Positions 23,681 through 31,074 of a stretch of DNA of 64,000 nucleotides are shown here, in pieces. The stretch is from Actinomycetales bacterium (GTDB taxonomy: Bacteria; Actinomycetota; Actinomycetes; Actinomycetales; Cellulomonadaceae). The notes under the pieces were generated by a model. The model was not told the DNA's origin. It made no database searches and saw only the letters and a program-made list of their open reading frames with translations. Every line of letters starts with the position of its first letter. Positions within the stretch are counted from its first letter, which is position 1. Location of the stretch: the NCBI GenBank assembly GCA_020444245.1, contig JAHLLI010000005.1, positions 186,001 through 250,000 on the forward strand, in the 5' to 3' direction. Both the position numbers and the translations under genes were made by a program.

Positions 23681-24015
23681 GCGCCCGCCTCCGCACCGCC
23701 GGTCAGCGCGCCGCTCGCCGGTGTCCCGTCGTCGTTGAGCACCGCCGGCTCGGCCATGCCAGGGCCCATGGTCTCCAGCTCCTGGGACACCACGTCACCC
23801 ATCTGGGCGAGCACGTCGAGGGTCTTGAGCGCCTCCTCCTCGTCCACCTTGGAGATCGCGAAGCCCACGTGCACGATCACGTAGTCGCCGAGCTGCACCT
23901 CGGGGGTGTAGGCCAGGCAGGCCTCCTTGCGGATCCCGCCGAAGTCGACCTTGCCCATCAGCACGGCACCGTCGTCACGCAGCTCGATCACCTTGCCGGG
24001 GATGCCCAGGCACAT
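23677..24015 (-). CDS. hypC: Hydrogenase maturation chaperone HypC/HybG
   Basis: The protein starts [11 protein letters not shown]; Cys2 is the residue that binds the iron centre and the hydrogenase large subunit. The first 80 residues are the usual OB-like HypC fold ([27 protein letters not shown]). The total of 112 residues includes a C-terminal tail of about 30 ([17 protein letters not shown]) not usually seen in HypC. It starts one base after the hypF stop region and overlaps hypD by 4 bp. Confidence 0.92.
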   Translation of the reverse strand: MCLGIPGKVIELRDDGAVLMGKVDFGGIRKEACLAYTPEVQLGDYVIVHVGFAISKVDEEEALKTLDVLAQMGDVVSQELETMGPGMAEPAVLNDDGTPASGALTGGAEAGA

Positions 24016-24016
24016 G

Positions 24017-26437
24017 TCAGACCTCCTCAGAAGTGGCCGGTCGGTGGGTGCGGTCGGTGGAACCCGCCGCGATCGCGGCGGCGACCGCCGCCTGGCCGTA
24101 GCTGATACCGCCGTCGTTGCACGGCACCTGCTCGTTGACGTGGACCACGAAGCCGTCCCCGGTGAGCCGGTCGAGCAGGGTGGTGGACAGGCGACGGTTC
24201 TGCATCACTCCGCCGGACAGGCACACGACGTCGACGCCGGTGGCCGCTCGTGCCTCGTCCAGCATCTCACGGGTGACCTCGGCGACGGTCTCGTGCAGGC
24301 CGGCCGCGAGGGCGCTCACGGACCCGCCCGACGCGCGCCCGTCCAGCAGCGCCGTGAGGGTGGGGCGCGGGTCGTAGACCAGCAGGTCGTCGGTCCGCTC
24401 CAGGCGGTAGGGCAGCGGTCCGGCAGGCAGGTCCGCGGCCATCCGCTCCAGGTCGATCGCGGCCTGCGCCTCGAACTCGGCGACGTCGCGAAGGCCCAGC
24501 AGCGCGGCCGCCGCGTCGAACAGCCGGCCCGCGGAGGAGGCCTGAGGCGCGTTGAGCCCGCGGCGCACCTGGGTGGTCACGGTGGCGACCTCGCGGGGGT
24601 CCAGCTCGGCGGCGTACGCCGCGGCCAGCCCTGGGTCGATCGCCGGCCCGCCCGGCAGGTCCTCGGCGCCCAGCAGGTAGCCCAGAGCCATCCGGTAGGG
24701 CCGCTGCACCGCCAGCGCGCCGCCGGGCAGGGGCGCCCGGCCGAAGCGGGCCAGCCGCCGGTAGCCGTGCAGGTCGGCCAGCAGCAGCTCACCGCCCCAC
24801 AGCGTCCCGTCGTCGCCCATCCCGAGCCCGTCGTAGGCGACCCCCAGGAACTGCCCGGACACGCCGTGCTCGGCGGCGCAGGACGCGACGTGGGCGTGGT
24901 GGTGCTGCACGCCGATCCGCCGCCCGGCCGGGGTGTGGGCCACGGCGTACTTGGTCGACAGGTACTCCGGGTGCAGGTCGTGCGCGACGATCTCGGGCTC
25001 GAGCGCGAGCAGCCGGGTCAGGTGGGCCAGGCCGTCGGTGAAGGCGGTGTGGGTCCGCAGGTCCTCCAGGTCGCCGTTGTGCGGCGCGACGTGCGCCACG
25101 CCGCCGCGGGCCAGGGTGAAGGTGTGCTTGAGCTCGGCTCCCACCGCGAGCAGCGGCCGAGGGGTGGCGATCGGCAGCGGCAGCGACTCGGGGGCGTAGC
25201 CGCGGCCGCGGCGCAGCATCCGCTCACGCCCGGCGTCGACCCTGGTCACCGAGTCGTCGTAGCGTGCGCGGATCTGCCGGTCGTGGACCAGGAAGGTGTC
25301 GGCGATCGGGGCGAGGCGCTGTGCGGCATCGGCGTCGTCGGTGGCCAGCGGCTCGTCGGCGACGTTGCCGGAGGTGAGCACGATGGGCCGGCCCACCGCG
25401 GCCGTCAGCAGGTGGTGCAGGGGCGTGTAGGGGAGCATCACGCCGAGGTCGGTCGCGCCGGCGGTGACCGACGGGGCGAGGGCGCCGGCGGCCCCGGGGT
25501 GCGGGCGGAGCAGCACGATCGGCGCGCGAGGGCCGGTCAGCAGCGCCTCCTCGGTCTCGTCGACCGCGGCGAGCGCACGCGCCGCGGCAAGGTCGGCGAC
25601 CATGATCGCGAACGGCTTGGCCCACCGCCGCTTGCGCTCACGGAGCACGCCGACCGCTGCCTCGTCGGTCGCGTCGCAGGCCAGGTGGTACCCGCCCAGA
25701 CCCTTGACCGCGACGATCCGCCCGGCCAGCAGGTCGGCGGCCGCGGCGCCGATCGGGTCGCCCGCGTCCGCGCCACCCGACGCGTCGCGGTAGGTCACCT
25801 GCGGCCCGCACGCCGGGCAGGCGACGGGCTCGGCGTGGAACCGGCGGTCGGCGGGGTCGGTGTACTCGGCGGCGCACGCGTCGCACATCGCGAACTCGAC
25901 CATCGTGGTCGCGGCGCGGTCGTAGGGCAGGTCGTCGATGATCGTCGCTCGCGGGCCACAGTCGGTGCAGTTGGTGAACGGGTACGCGTGACGGCGGTCG
26001 GCAGGGTCGGTCAGGTCCGCCAGGCAGGCGGGGCAGGTGGCAAGGTCCGGCGGGAAGTGCCGCTCGACGGCGCCCGGCGCGGTGGTCGGGTCGCTCTCCT
26101 CGATCCGGAACGGCCGGGGCAGGTCGTCGGCCCACCGGGTGTCGGTGACCGGCGTGGCGGTCACCGCGTCGACGCGCGAGCGAGGCGGGGCGTCGGTGGC
26201 CAGGCGACGGGTCAAGGAGTCCAGCGCCGCCGCCGGGCCGGCCGCCTCCAGCTCGACGCGTCCGGCCACGTTGCGCACCCGACCGGCCAGGCCCAGCTCG
26301 GTGGCCAGTCGCCAGACGAACGGCCGGAACCCGACGCCCTGGACCACGCCCGTGACCAGGACCGTCGCGCCACGCATCCCCACGGCGGCATCGGGCGCGG
26401 GACCCGAGGCAGAGGTGGCGCGCGAGGGGTTCGGCAT
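24017..26437 (-). CDS. hypF: Carbamoyltransferase HypF
   Basis: The 806-residue protein has an acylphosphatase-like domain (VTGVVQGVGFRPFVWRL, about 30-45), two zinc-finger pairs (CPACLADL...CTDCGP and CDACAAEY...CPACGP, about 135-220), a YrdC-like domain (about 230-400) and a Kae1-like carbamoyltransferase domain (HHAHVASC near 510, CLSGGVMQNRRL near 740). It makes the carbamoyl-HypE used for the CN ligands. The ATG at 26437 is preferred; the frame stays open upstream, and an internal ATG at MRGATVL is also possible. It is first in hypFCDE. hypA and hypB, for nickel insertion, are not in the window. Confidence 0.92.
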   Translation of the reverse strand: MPNPSRATSASGPAPDAAVGMRGATVLVTGVVQGVGFRPFVWRLATELGLAGRVRNVAGRVELEAAGPAAALDSLTRRLATDAPPRSRVDAVTATPVTDTRWADDLPRPFRIEESDPTTAPGAVERHFPPDLATCPACLADLTDPADRRHAYPFTNCTDCGPRATIIDDLPYDRAATTMVEFAMCDACAAEYTDPADRRFHAEPVACPACGPQVTYRDASGGADAGDPIGAAAADLLAGRIVAVKGLGGYHLACDATDEAAVGVLRERKRRWAKPFAIMVADLAAARALAAVDETEEALLTGPRAPIVLLRPHPGAAGALAPSVTAGATDLGVMLPYTPLHHLLTAAVGRPIVLTSGNVADEPLATDDADAAQRLAPIADTFLVHDRQIRARYDDSVTRVDAGRERMLRRGRGYAPESLPLPIATPRPLLAVGAELKHTFTLARGGVAHVAPHNGDLEDLRTHTAFTDGLAHLTRLLALEPEIVAHDLHPEYLSTKYAVAHTPAGRRIGVQHHHAHVASCAAEHGVSGQFLGVAYDGLGMGDDGTLWGGELLLADLHGYRRLARFGRAPLPGGALAVQRPYRMALGYLLGAEDLPGGPAIDPGLAAAYAAELDPREVATVTTQVRRGLNAPQASSAGRLFDAAAALLGLRDVAEFEAQAAIDLERMAADLPAGPLPYRLERTDDLLVYDPRPTLTALLDGRASGGSVSALAAGLHETVAEVTREMLDEARAATGVDVVCLSGGVMQNRRLSTTLLDRLTGDGFVVHVNEQVPCNDGGISYGQAAVAAAIAAGSTDRTHRPATSEEV

Positions 26438-26556
26438 GGGTTCGATGCTGCCACCCGGAGCCCGGTTGCCCGCGGGCCGTTGGACCCCCGGCGACCGGGC
26501 AAAATCGCGACTGGGCGACGGCCCCCTCGCGGACCGCCGCACGATGGTCGAGTCCC

Positions 26557-26583
26557 TCAGTTCTGCCCCGGGACGCCCGATAG
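26557..26583 (+). promoter_or_regulatory. Sigma-28 (FliA/WhiG/SigD)-like promoter
   Basis: TCAG (26557-26560), N15, CCCGATAG (26576-26583) resembles the sigma-28 consensus TAAA-N15-GCCGATAA. It lies 22 bp upstream of the GGDEF gene start at 26606, leaving a short 5' UTR with a GGGAGG ribosome site. A better copy precedes the second c-di-GMP gene. Confidence 0.4.
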
Positions 26584-26605
26584 AAGAGGTGGTGATGGGA
26601 GGCTC

Positions 26606-28156
26606 GTGACCTTCGCCCTGGCGGTCCTGGCACTCGCGGTCGCGGTGGGTACCGCGACCGGCGTTCGCCTTGCCATGCGCGTGCACGACCTGCGACCGGT
26701 CCGGGCGGTCCTGGCGGCGTGCCTCTCGATGACCGCATGGGCGGTGAGCGGGCTAGTCATGGCCTTGACATCGGACGTCCAGGTGGAGCGACTGGCGTTC
26801 ATCGCGAGCTTCCCGGCGTCCGGTGCCGCGGCTGCGGCGGTGCTCTGGTACGGGCTTGCGGTCTCTCGACGCCGCGCGCTCCGGAGCCGGTGGGTGTGGG
26901 CGCTGATCGCTGCAGAACCCGTCCTCGCAGCCGCCTGCCTCGCCGTACCGGCGTGCCGTGATGCGATGGCGACGGTGGTGGAGGGCCCGGCGGGGCCCTA
27001 CGTCGTCGGGGGCGCGATCCTGAATGTCCACGCGGCCCTCGCCGGGAGCATGACGGTGCTCGGCACCCTGCTGCTGATCGGGAGCCGGGAGAGAGCGGCG
27101 ACCGGGTTCCGTGGACGGCTCGCGTTCGCGGCCGTGATCGTGGGCCTGCCCTCGGTGGTGAACGTGGCGATGGTGGTGACTCGAGCCGCTCCCCTCACCA
27201 TCCAGGTGGTGGCCGCGGCGATGTTCACCCTGGTGGCGCTCGTCTCGGCGACGCGGCCGCTGGAGGCCATGGAGCTCGGCGCGCCGATCGGGCCGGACGA
27301 CGTGCTCAGCGTCATGGAGGACGCGGTGCTCGTGGTCGACGTCCGGGGTGTCCTGGTCCAGGCGAACACCGCGGCGCGAGAGCTGCTGGACTCCTGGGGC
27401 GTCGCTGCGCCCCTGCGCGGTTCGGCGGAGCTACCGGCGTCCGCTCTCCCGGAGCCCTTGCGTTCCCGGGGCATCGTTCGCACCCCCGACGGTCGCCTTC
27501 TCGACGTCCGGATCAGGGAGGTGGGTCTGTCCGACGGTCAGGTGGTGCATGTCACGACGGCGCGCGACGTCACCGAGGTGGAGGAGCTGCGCGCCCGGCT
27601 CGCCGACCAGGCCGAGAAGGACGGGTTGACCGGTGTGCACAACAGGCACCACCTGGAGCTCGTGCTGGGCGGCCTGGTCGCCCGGGCGGCGGCGGGGCTC
27701 GTGCCGCTCACGGCCGCGATGATCGATGTCGATCACTTCAAGCAGGTGAACGACACGTTCGGCCACGCCGTCGGTGACCAGGTGCTGGTCGCGGTGGCCC
27801 AGACGCTGAGCGAGGGCGTGCGGGCCGGCGACGTCCTTGTGCGTTTCGGCGGGGAGGAGTTCCTCGCGCTGCTCCCCGGCGCGCGCGCGGCGGACGTGGC
27901 CAGGCGCGCCGAGCGCTGGCGCACCTCGCTCGCCGAGCTCCGGGTGGCCGGCGAGCACGACCCGGTCCGGGTCACCGTGAGCATCGGCGTGGCCGAGGTG
28001 GGTCCCGGCGACGACGCTGACGACCTGCTGCGCCGCGCCGACGCTGCCATGTACAAGGCCAAGGTCGGCGGTCGCGACCGGGTCGTGGTCGCCGGCGTGA
28101 TGCCCGCGGCGCTACCTCCGACCGGGGTGCTGCCCGACGCCGAGAGCGTGCGGTAG
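26606..28156 (+). CDS. Membrane-bound diguanylate cyclase (7TM-PAS-GGDEF)
   Basis: The 516-residue protein has about seven membrane helices in residues 1-225, a PAS-like sensor domain (about 230-330; VMEDAVLVVDVRGVLVQAN) and a GGDEF domain that starts near 340 (DGLTGVHNRHHLELV) with an intact active site RFGGEEFLALLP near 414. It should make c-di-GMP from two GTP. The 7TM region resembles the HisKA_7TM sensor type; its ligand is unknown. The GTG at 26606 is chosen because of the GATGGGAGG ribosome site. It is transcribed divergently from hypF, with 168 bp between them. Confidence 0.87.
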   Translation: MTFALAVLALAVAVGTATGVRLAMRVHDLRPVRAVLAACLSMTAWAVSGLVMALTSDVQVERLAFIASFPASGAAAAAVLWYGLAVSRRRALRSRWVWALIAAEPVLAAACLAVPACRDAMATVVEGPAGPYVVGGAILNVHAALAGSMTVLGTLLLIGSRERAATGFRGRLAFAAVIVGLPSVVNVAMVVTRAAPLTIQVVAAAMFTLVALVSATRPLEAMELGAPIGPDDVLSVMEDAVLVVDVRGVLVQANTAARELLDSWGVAAPLRGSAELPASALPEPLRSRGIVRTPDGRLLDVRIREVGLSDGQVVHVTTARDVTEVEELRARLADQAEKDGLTGVHNRHHLELVLGGLVARAAAGLVPLTAAMIDVDHFKQVNDTFGHAVGDQVLVAVAQTLSEGVRAGDVLVRFGGEEFLALLPGARAADVARRAERWRTSLAELRVAGEHDPVRVTVSIGVAEVGPGDDADDLLRRADAAMYKAKVGGRDRVVVAGVMPAALPPTGVLPDAESVR

Positions 28157-28229
28157 CACCGGATCGCGCGCCAACGCCACCTGGGGGCCGGACGGCGGCA
28201 CACCGCGGGACCCGGGCCGCCGGGGTCGT

Positions 28230-28928
28230 TCACGGTTCGCGTGGCGGTCGGTGGCGTCGCACCCGCCGCGTGGCCATGCCGGTCAGCCGCCCCGCGGGTC
28301 CCGGGCGGCCGGCGCCGAGCCGGGTCGTCTCACCCCGCCGCGGGCCGCTGGGCACGTCGCGCGGCAGCGAGCTCGACGCCACCAGCCAGGTGGGCATGCC
28401 GAGCAGCCGGAGCGCGGCGCGCAGCCGCTCGGACTCGAAGGTGCTGTCCCGGTCGATCTCGTCGCCGAGCAGCTCGGTGAGGTCGTCCGCGGCGCCGGGC
28501 CGTCCGGCGGCCGCGGCGAGGTCGCCCAGCAGGTCCACGCCGACCGGGTCGGGCAGCAGGTCGTCGTCGTCCTCGTGGCCGACGGTCGGGTCGGAGTCGT
28601 AGGCGCCTTCCCCGTCCGGCGAGGCCCAGGTCAGGCGCAGCACCCGCGCGTCGTCGACCTCGACGCCCAGCACGAGGGTCTGCAGGCCGGTCGCGAGCCG
28701 CCGCGTCAGGTCCGCGACCCCGGTGCGCGAGCCGGCGACCGACCCGCCGGGGCTGTCGGCGACCGCCACGACCCAGCGCCCGTCGCCCGGCCCGACCCAG
28801 CCGCTGAACCGAGCCCGGCCCAGCGCAGCCAGCAGGGCGTCGCGCCCCGGGGCGGCGGCGTCGACGACGAGGCCCGCGTACCGGTGTCCCTCCGGGATCG
28901 GGTCCCCGGGGCGCTCGTACTCGCTCAC
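28230..28928 (-). CDS. Conserved hypothetical protein
   Basis: This 232-residue soluble, acidic protein has no motif that I recognise. It has an N-terminal GHRYAGLVVDAAAPGRDALL segment, a strand-rich middle part (RWVVAVADSP, QTLVLGVEVDDARVLRLTW), an acidic stretch (GHEDDDDLLPDPVGVDLLGDL) and a C-terminal helix ending in Arg-rich sequence. The GTG at 28928 is preferred over the longer frame because the upstream residues look non-coding. It is convergent with the GGDEF gene and divergent from the monooxygenase gene. Confidence 0.6.
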   Translation of the reverse strand: MSEYERPGDPIPEGHRYAGLVVDAAAPGRDALLAALGRARFSGWVGPGDGRWVVAVADSPGGSVAGSRTGVADLTRRLATGLQTLVLGVEVDDARVLRLTWASPDGEGAYDSDPTVGHEDDDDLLPDPVGVDLLGDLAAAAGRPGAADDLTELLGDEIDRDSTFESERLRAALRLLGMPTWLVASSSLPRDVPSGPRRGETTRLGAGRPGPAGRLTGMATRRVRRHRPPREP

Positions 28929-29050
28929 CGTCCCATCATCTCTCGGGGCGTCCGCGGCCGACAGGTACCGCCTGGGACAGGTGCGGGAATGCCTCGCGGC
29001 GTGGGAGAGTTGGGCAGGTAGTTGAACGTTGGACAAAAGAGGAGCGGGCC

Positions 29051-30199
29051 ATGATGCAGTTCGGGGTCTTCACCGTCGGGGACGTGACGCCGGACCCGAC
29101 CACGGGGCGCACGCCCACCGAGGGCGAGCGGATCGCCTCGATGGTCGCGATCGCCAAGGCCGCCGAGGACGCCGGGCTGGACGTGTTCGCCACCGGCGAG
29201 CACCACAACCCGCCGTTCGTACCGTCCTCACCCACCACGCTCCTGGGCTACGTCGCCGCACGGACCGAGCGGATCGTGCTGTCCACCGCGACCACGCTCA
29301 TCACGACGAACGACCCGGTGAAGATCGCCGAGGACTACGCCATGCTCCAGCACCTGGCGGGTGGCCGGGTCGACCTCATGCTCGGCCGCGGGAACACCGG
29401 CCCCGTGTACCCCTGGTTCGGCAAGGACATCCGCGACGGCCTCGAGCTCGCGGTGGAGAACTACGCCCTGCTGCGCCGCCTGTGGCGCGAGGACGTGGTC
29501 GACTGGTCCGGCAAGCACCGCACGCCGCTGCAGTCGTTCACCTCGACCCCGCGTCCGCTGGACGGCGTGCCGCCGTTCGTCTGGCACGGTTCCATCCGTA
29601 CGCCGCAGATCGCCGAGCAGGCCGCCTACTACGGCGACGGGTTCTTCCACAACAACATCTTCTGGCCCACCGAGCACACCGCCGCGATGGTCGACCTGTA
29701 CCGGCGGCGCTGGGAGCACCACGGCCACGGCCCGGCCGAGACCGCCATCGTGGGCCTGGGCGGCCAGGTGTTCGTCAGGCCGCGCTCGCAGGACGCGATC
29801 GCCGAGTTCCGCCCCTACTTCGACGTCGCACCCGTGTACGGTCACGGGCCGTCGCTCGAGGAGTTCATGGCGACCACCCCCCTGACGGTCGGCAGCCCTC
29901 AGCAGGTGATCGACCGGTACGCCGCCATGCGCGACCACGTCGGCGACTACCAGCGCCAGCTGTTCCTCGTGGACCACGCCGGGCTGCCGCTGGAGGTCGT
30001 GCTCGAGCAGATCGCGATCCTGGGTGAGGAGATCGTCCCCGCGCTGCGCCGCGAGCTGGCCGCCGGGCGCCCCGCCCACGTGCCCGACGCCCCGACGCAC
30101 GCCACGCTCGTCGCGGCGGCGGGTGGGGGCCGCGACGCGACGGTCCACGCACCGGCCGACGCGGTCACCGGCGCGAGCCCCGAGCCGGTGGCCAGGTGA
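29051..30199 (+). CDS. Luciferase-like FMN-dependent monooxygenase, CE1758 type
   Basis: The 382-residue protein has the bacterial-luciferase TIM-barrel features: FGVFTVGDVTPDP at the start, DVFATGEHH near 56, RIVLSTATTLITTNDPVKIAEDYAML compressed around 80-105, and DLMLGRGNTGPVYPWFG near 110-125. It is of the type that occurs with a dedicated FMN reductase (the CE1758/CE1759 pair in corynebacteria). That gene follows with a 4-bp overlap. Together they would reduce FMN and use O2 to oxidise an unknown substrate. The ATG follows AGAGGAG in an A-rich leader. Confidence 0.88.
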   Translation: MMQFGVFTVGDVTPDPTTGRTPTEGERIASMVAIAKAAEDAGLDVFATGEHHNPPFVPSSPTTLLGYVAARTERIVLSTATTLITTNDPVKIAEDYAMLQHLAGGRVDLMLGRGNTGPVYPWFGKDIRDGLELAVENYALLRRLWREDVVDWSGKHRTPLQSFTSTPRPLDGVPPFVWHGSIRTPQIAEQAAYYGDGFFHNNIFWPTEHTAAMVDLYRRRWEHHGHGPAETAIVGLGGQVFVRPRSQDAIAEFRPYFDVAPVYGHGPSLEEFMATTPLTVGSPQQVIDRYAAMRDHVGDYQRQLFLVDHAGLPLEVVLEQIAILGEEIVPALRRELAAGRPAHVPDAPTHATLVAAAGGGRDATVHAPADAVTGASPEPVAR

Positions 30200-30825
30200 G
30201 CGCCGCCACGCCTGAGATCCGCAGGCTCCTGGTCGTCTCGGCCGGCCTGCGGCAGCCTTCCTCGACCCGGCTGCTCGCCGACCGGCTCCGGCAGGCCGTG
30301 CTGGCCGCGGCGGCGGCGCGGGGGCTGGCGCTCGAGGCACGCACCGTCGAGCTGCGCGAGCACGCGCGCGACCTCACCTCGATGCTGCTGACCGGGACGC
30401 CCACGCCCGCCGTGGACCAGCTGCTGGGCGAGGTCGCCGCGACGGACGCGGTGGTCCTGGTGACGCCGATCTACTCAGGCGCGTACACCGGGATGGTCAA
30501 GGACCTCGTCGACCTGCTGCCCGACGGCGCCCTCGACGGGGTGCCGGTCCTCATCGGCGGCACCGGCGGCACGGTGCGGCATGCGCTGGCCCTGGACCAC
30601 ACCCTGCGGCCGCTGCTCGGCCACGTGCACGCCGTGGTGGCCCCGAGCGCGGTGTTCGCCGCGACGGAGGACTTCGGTGGGACCGGCGAAGGCGCGGCGT
30701 CGTTGGCGCGCCGGATCGACAGGGCGGCGAGCGAGCTGGCCGCCCTGATGGTCGGACGGCCCGCTCGCCGGGCGCGTGACCCCTGGGGCGTCACGGATCT
30801 GGCCGACCTCCTCGGTGACGGTTGA
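30196..30825 (+). CDS. NAD(P)H-dependent FMN reductase, CE1759 type
   Basis: The 209-residue flavodoxin-fold protein has a phosphate-binding SAGLRQPSSTRLLADRL near the N-terminus, VLVTPIYSGAYTGMVKDLVD near 88 and a GTGGTVRHALALDHTLRPLL segment near 120. These are marks of the NADPH-dependent FMN reductases partnered with luciferase-like monooxygenases. It uses a GTG start overlapping the monooxygenase stop by 4 bp, so the pair is translationally coupled. It should supply FMNH2 to the upstream enzyme. Confidence 0.87.
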   Translation: MSAATPEIRRLLVVSAGLRQPSSTRLLADRLRQAVLAAAAARGLALEARTVELREHARDLTSMLLTGTPTPAVDQLLGEVAATDAVVLVTPIYSGAYTGMVKDLVDLLPDGALDGVPVLIGGTGGTVRHALALDHTLRPLLGHVHAVVAPSAVFAATEDFGGTGEGAASLARRIDRAASELAALMVGRPARRARDPWGVTDLADLLGDG

Positions 30826-30836
30826 TCGGGCGTACC

Positions 30837-30863
30837 TCAAGACGGCCGCGCTCGGGCCGATAG
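30837..30863 (+). promoter_or_regulatory. Sigma-28-like promoter P1 of the EAL gene
   Basis: TCAA (30837-30840), N15, GCCGATAG (30856-30863) matches TAAA-N15-GCCGATAA at 10 of 12 positions. It would give a leader of about 200 nt before the ATG at 31075. A second, weaker candidate, TCAA (31023-31026), N16, TCCGATGT (31043-31050), would give a short leader. Nothing else was recognised in 30826-31074. Confidence 0.45.
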
Positions 30864-31074
30864 GGGGTTGACCCCGATCAGGTGTCTCGACCCTGCCGCC
30901 GGCCGCGCACGTGCTCGCGTCTGCGGTGGGCGCGCTGAGCCACGGGACGGGGCCGAACCGTGAGCCCGACGTCGGGGTGGGCAGCGGGCGGGTGAGATCG
31001 GCAGCTCGGGCCTCCGGAACGCTCAAGCGGGCTCGGCGCTCGTCCGATGTCGAGCACGGAGACGGAGGTGGGGC

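Noticed and set aside
23927-26605. Open frame on the plus strand running through the hypF region into the GGDEF gene
   Set aside because: It is antisense to hypF with unmistakable motifs; coding character on the plus strand begins only at the GTG at 26606.
26438-26686. Upstream extension of hypF by 83 codons
   Set aside because: The extra residues are Arg/Pro-rich, lie before the acylphosphatase-like domain where HypF normally begins, and would run into the divergent GGDEF gene start.
30870-31074. Possible c-di-GMP riboswitch in the long leader of the EAL gene
   Set aside because: I could not find the conserved GEMM core or a convincing paired structure.
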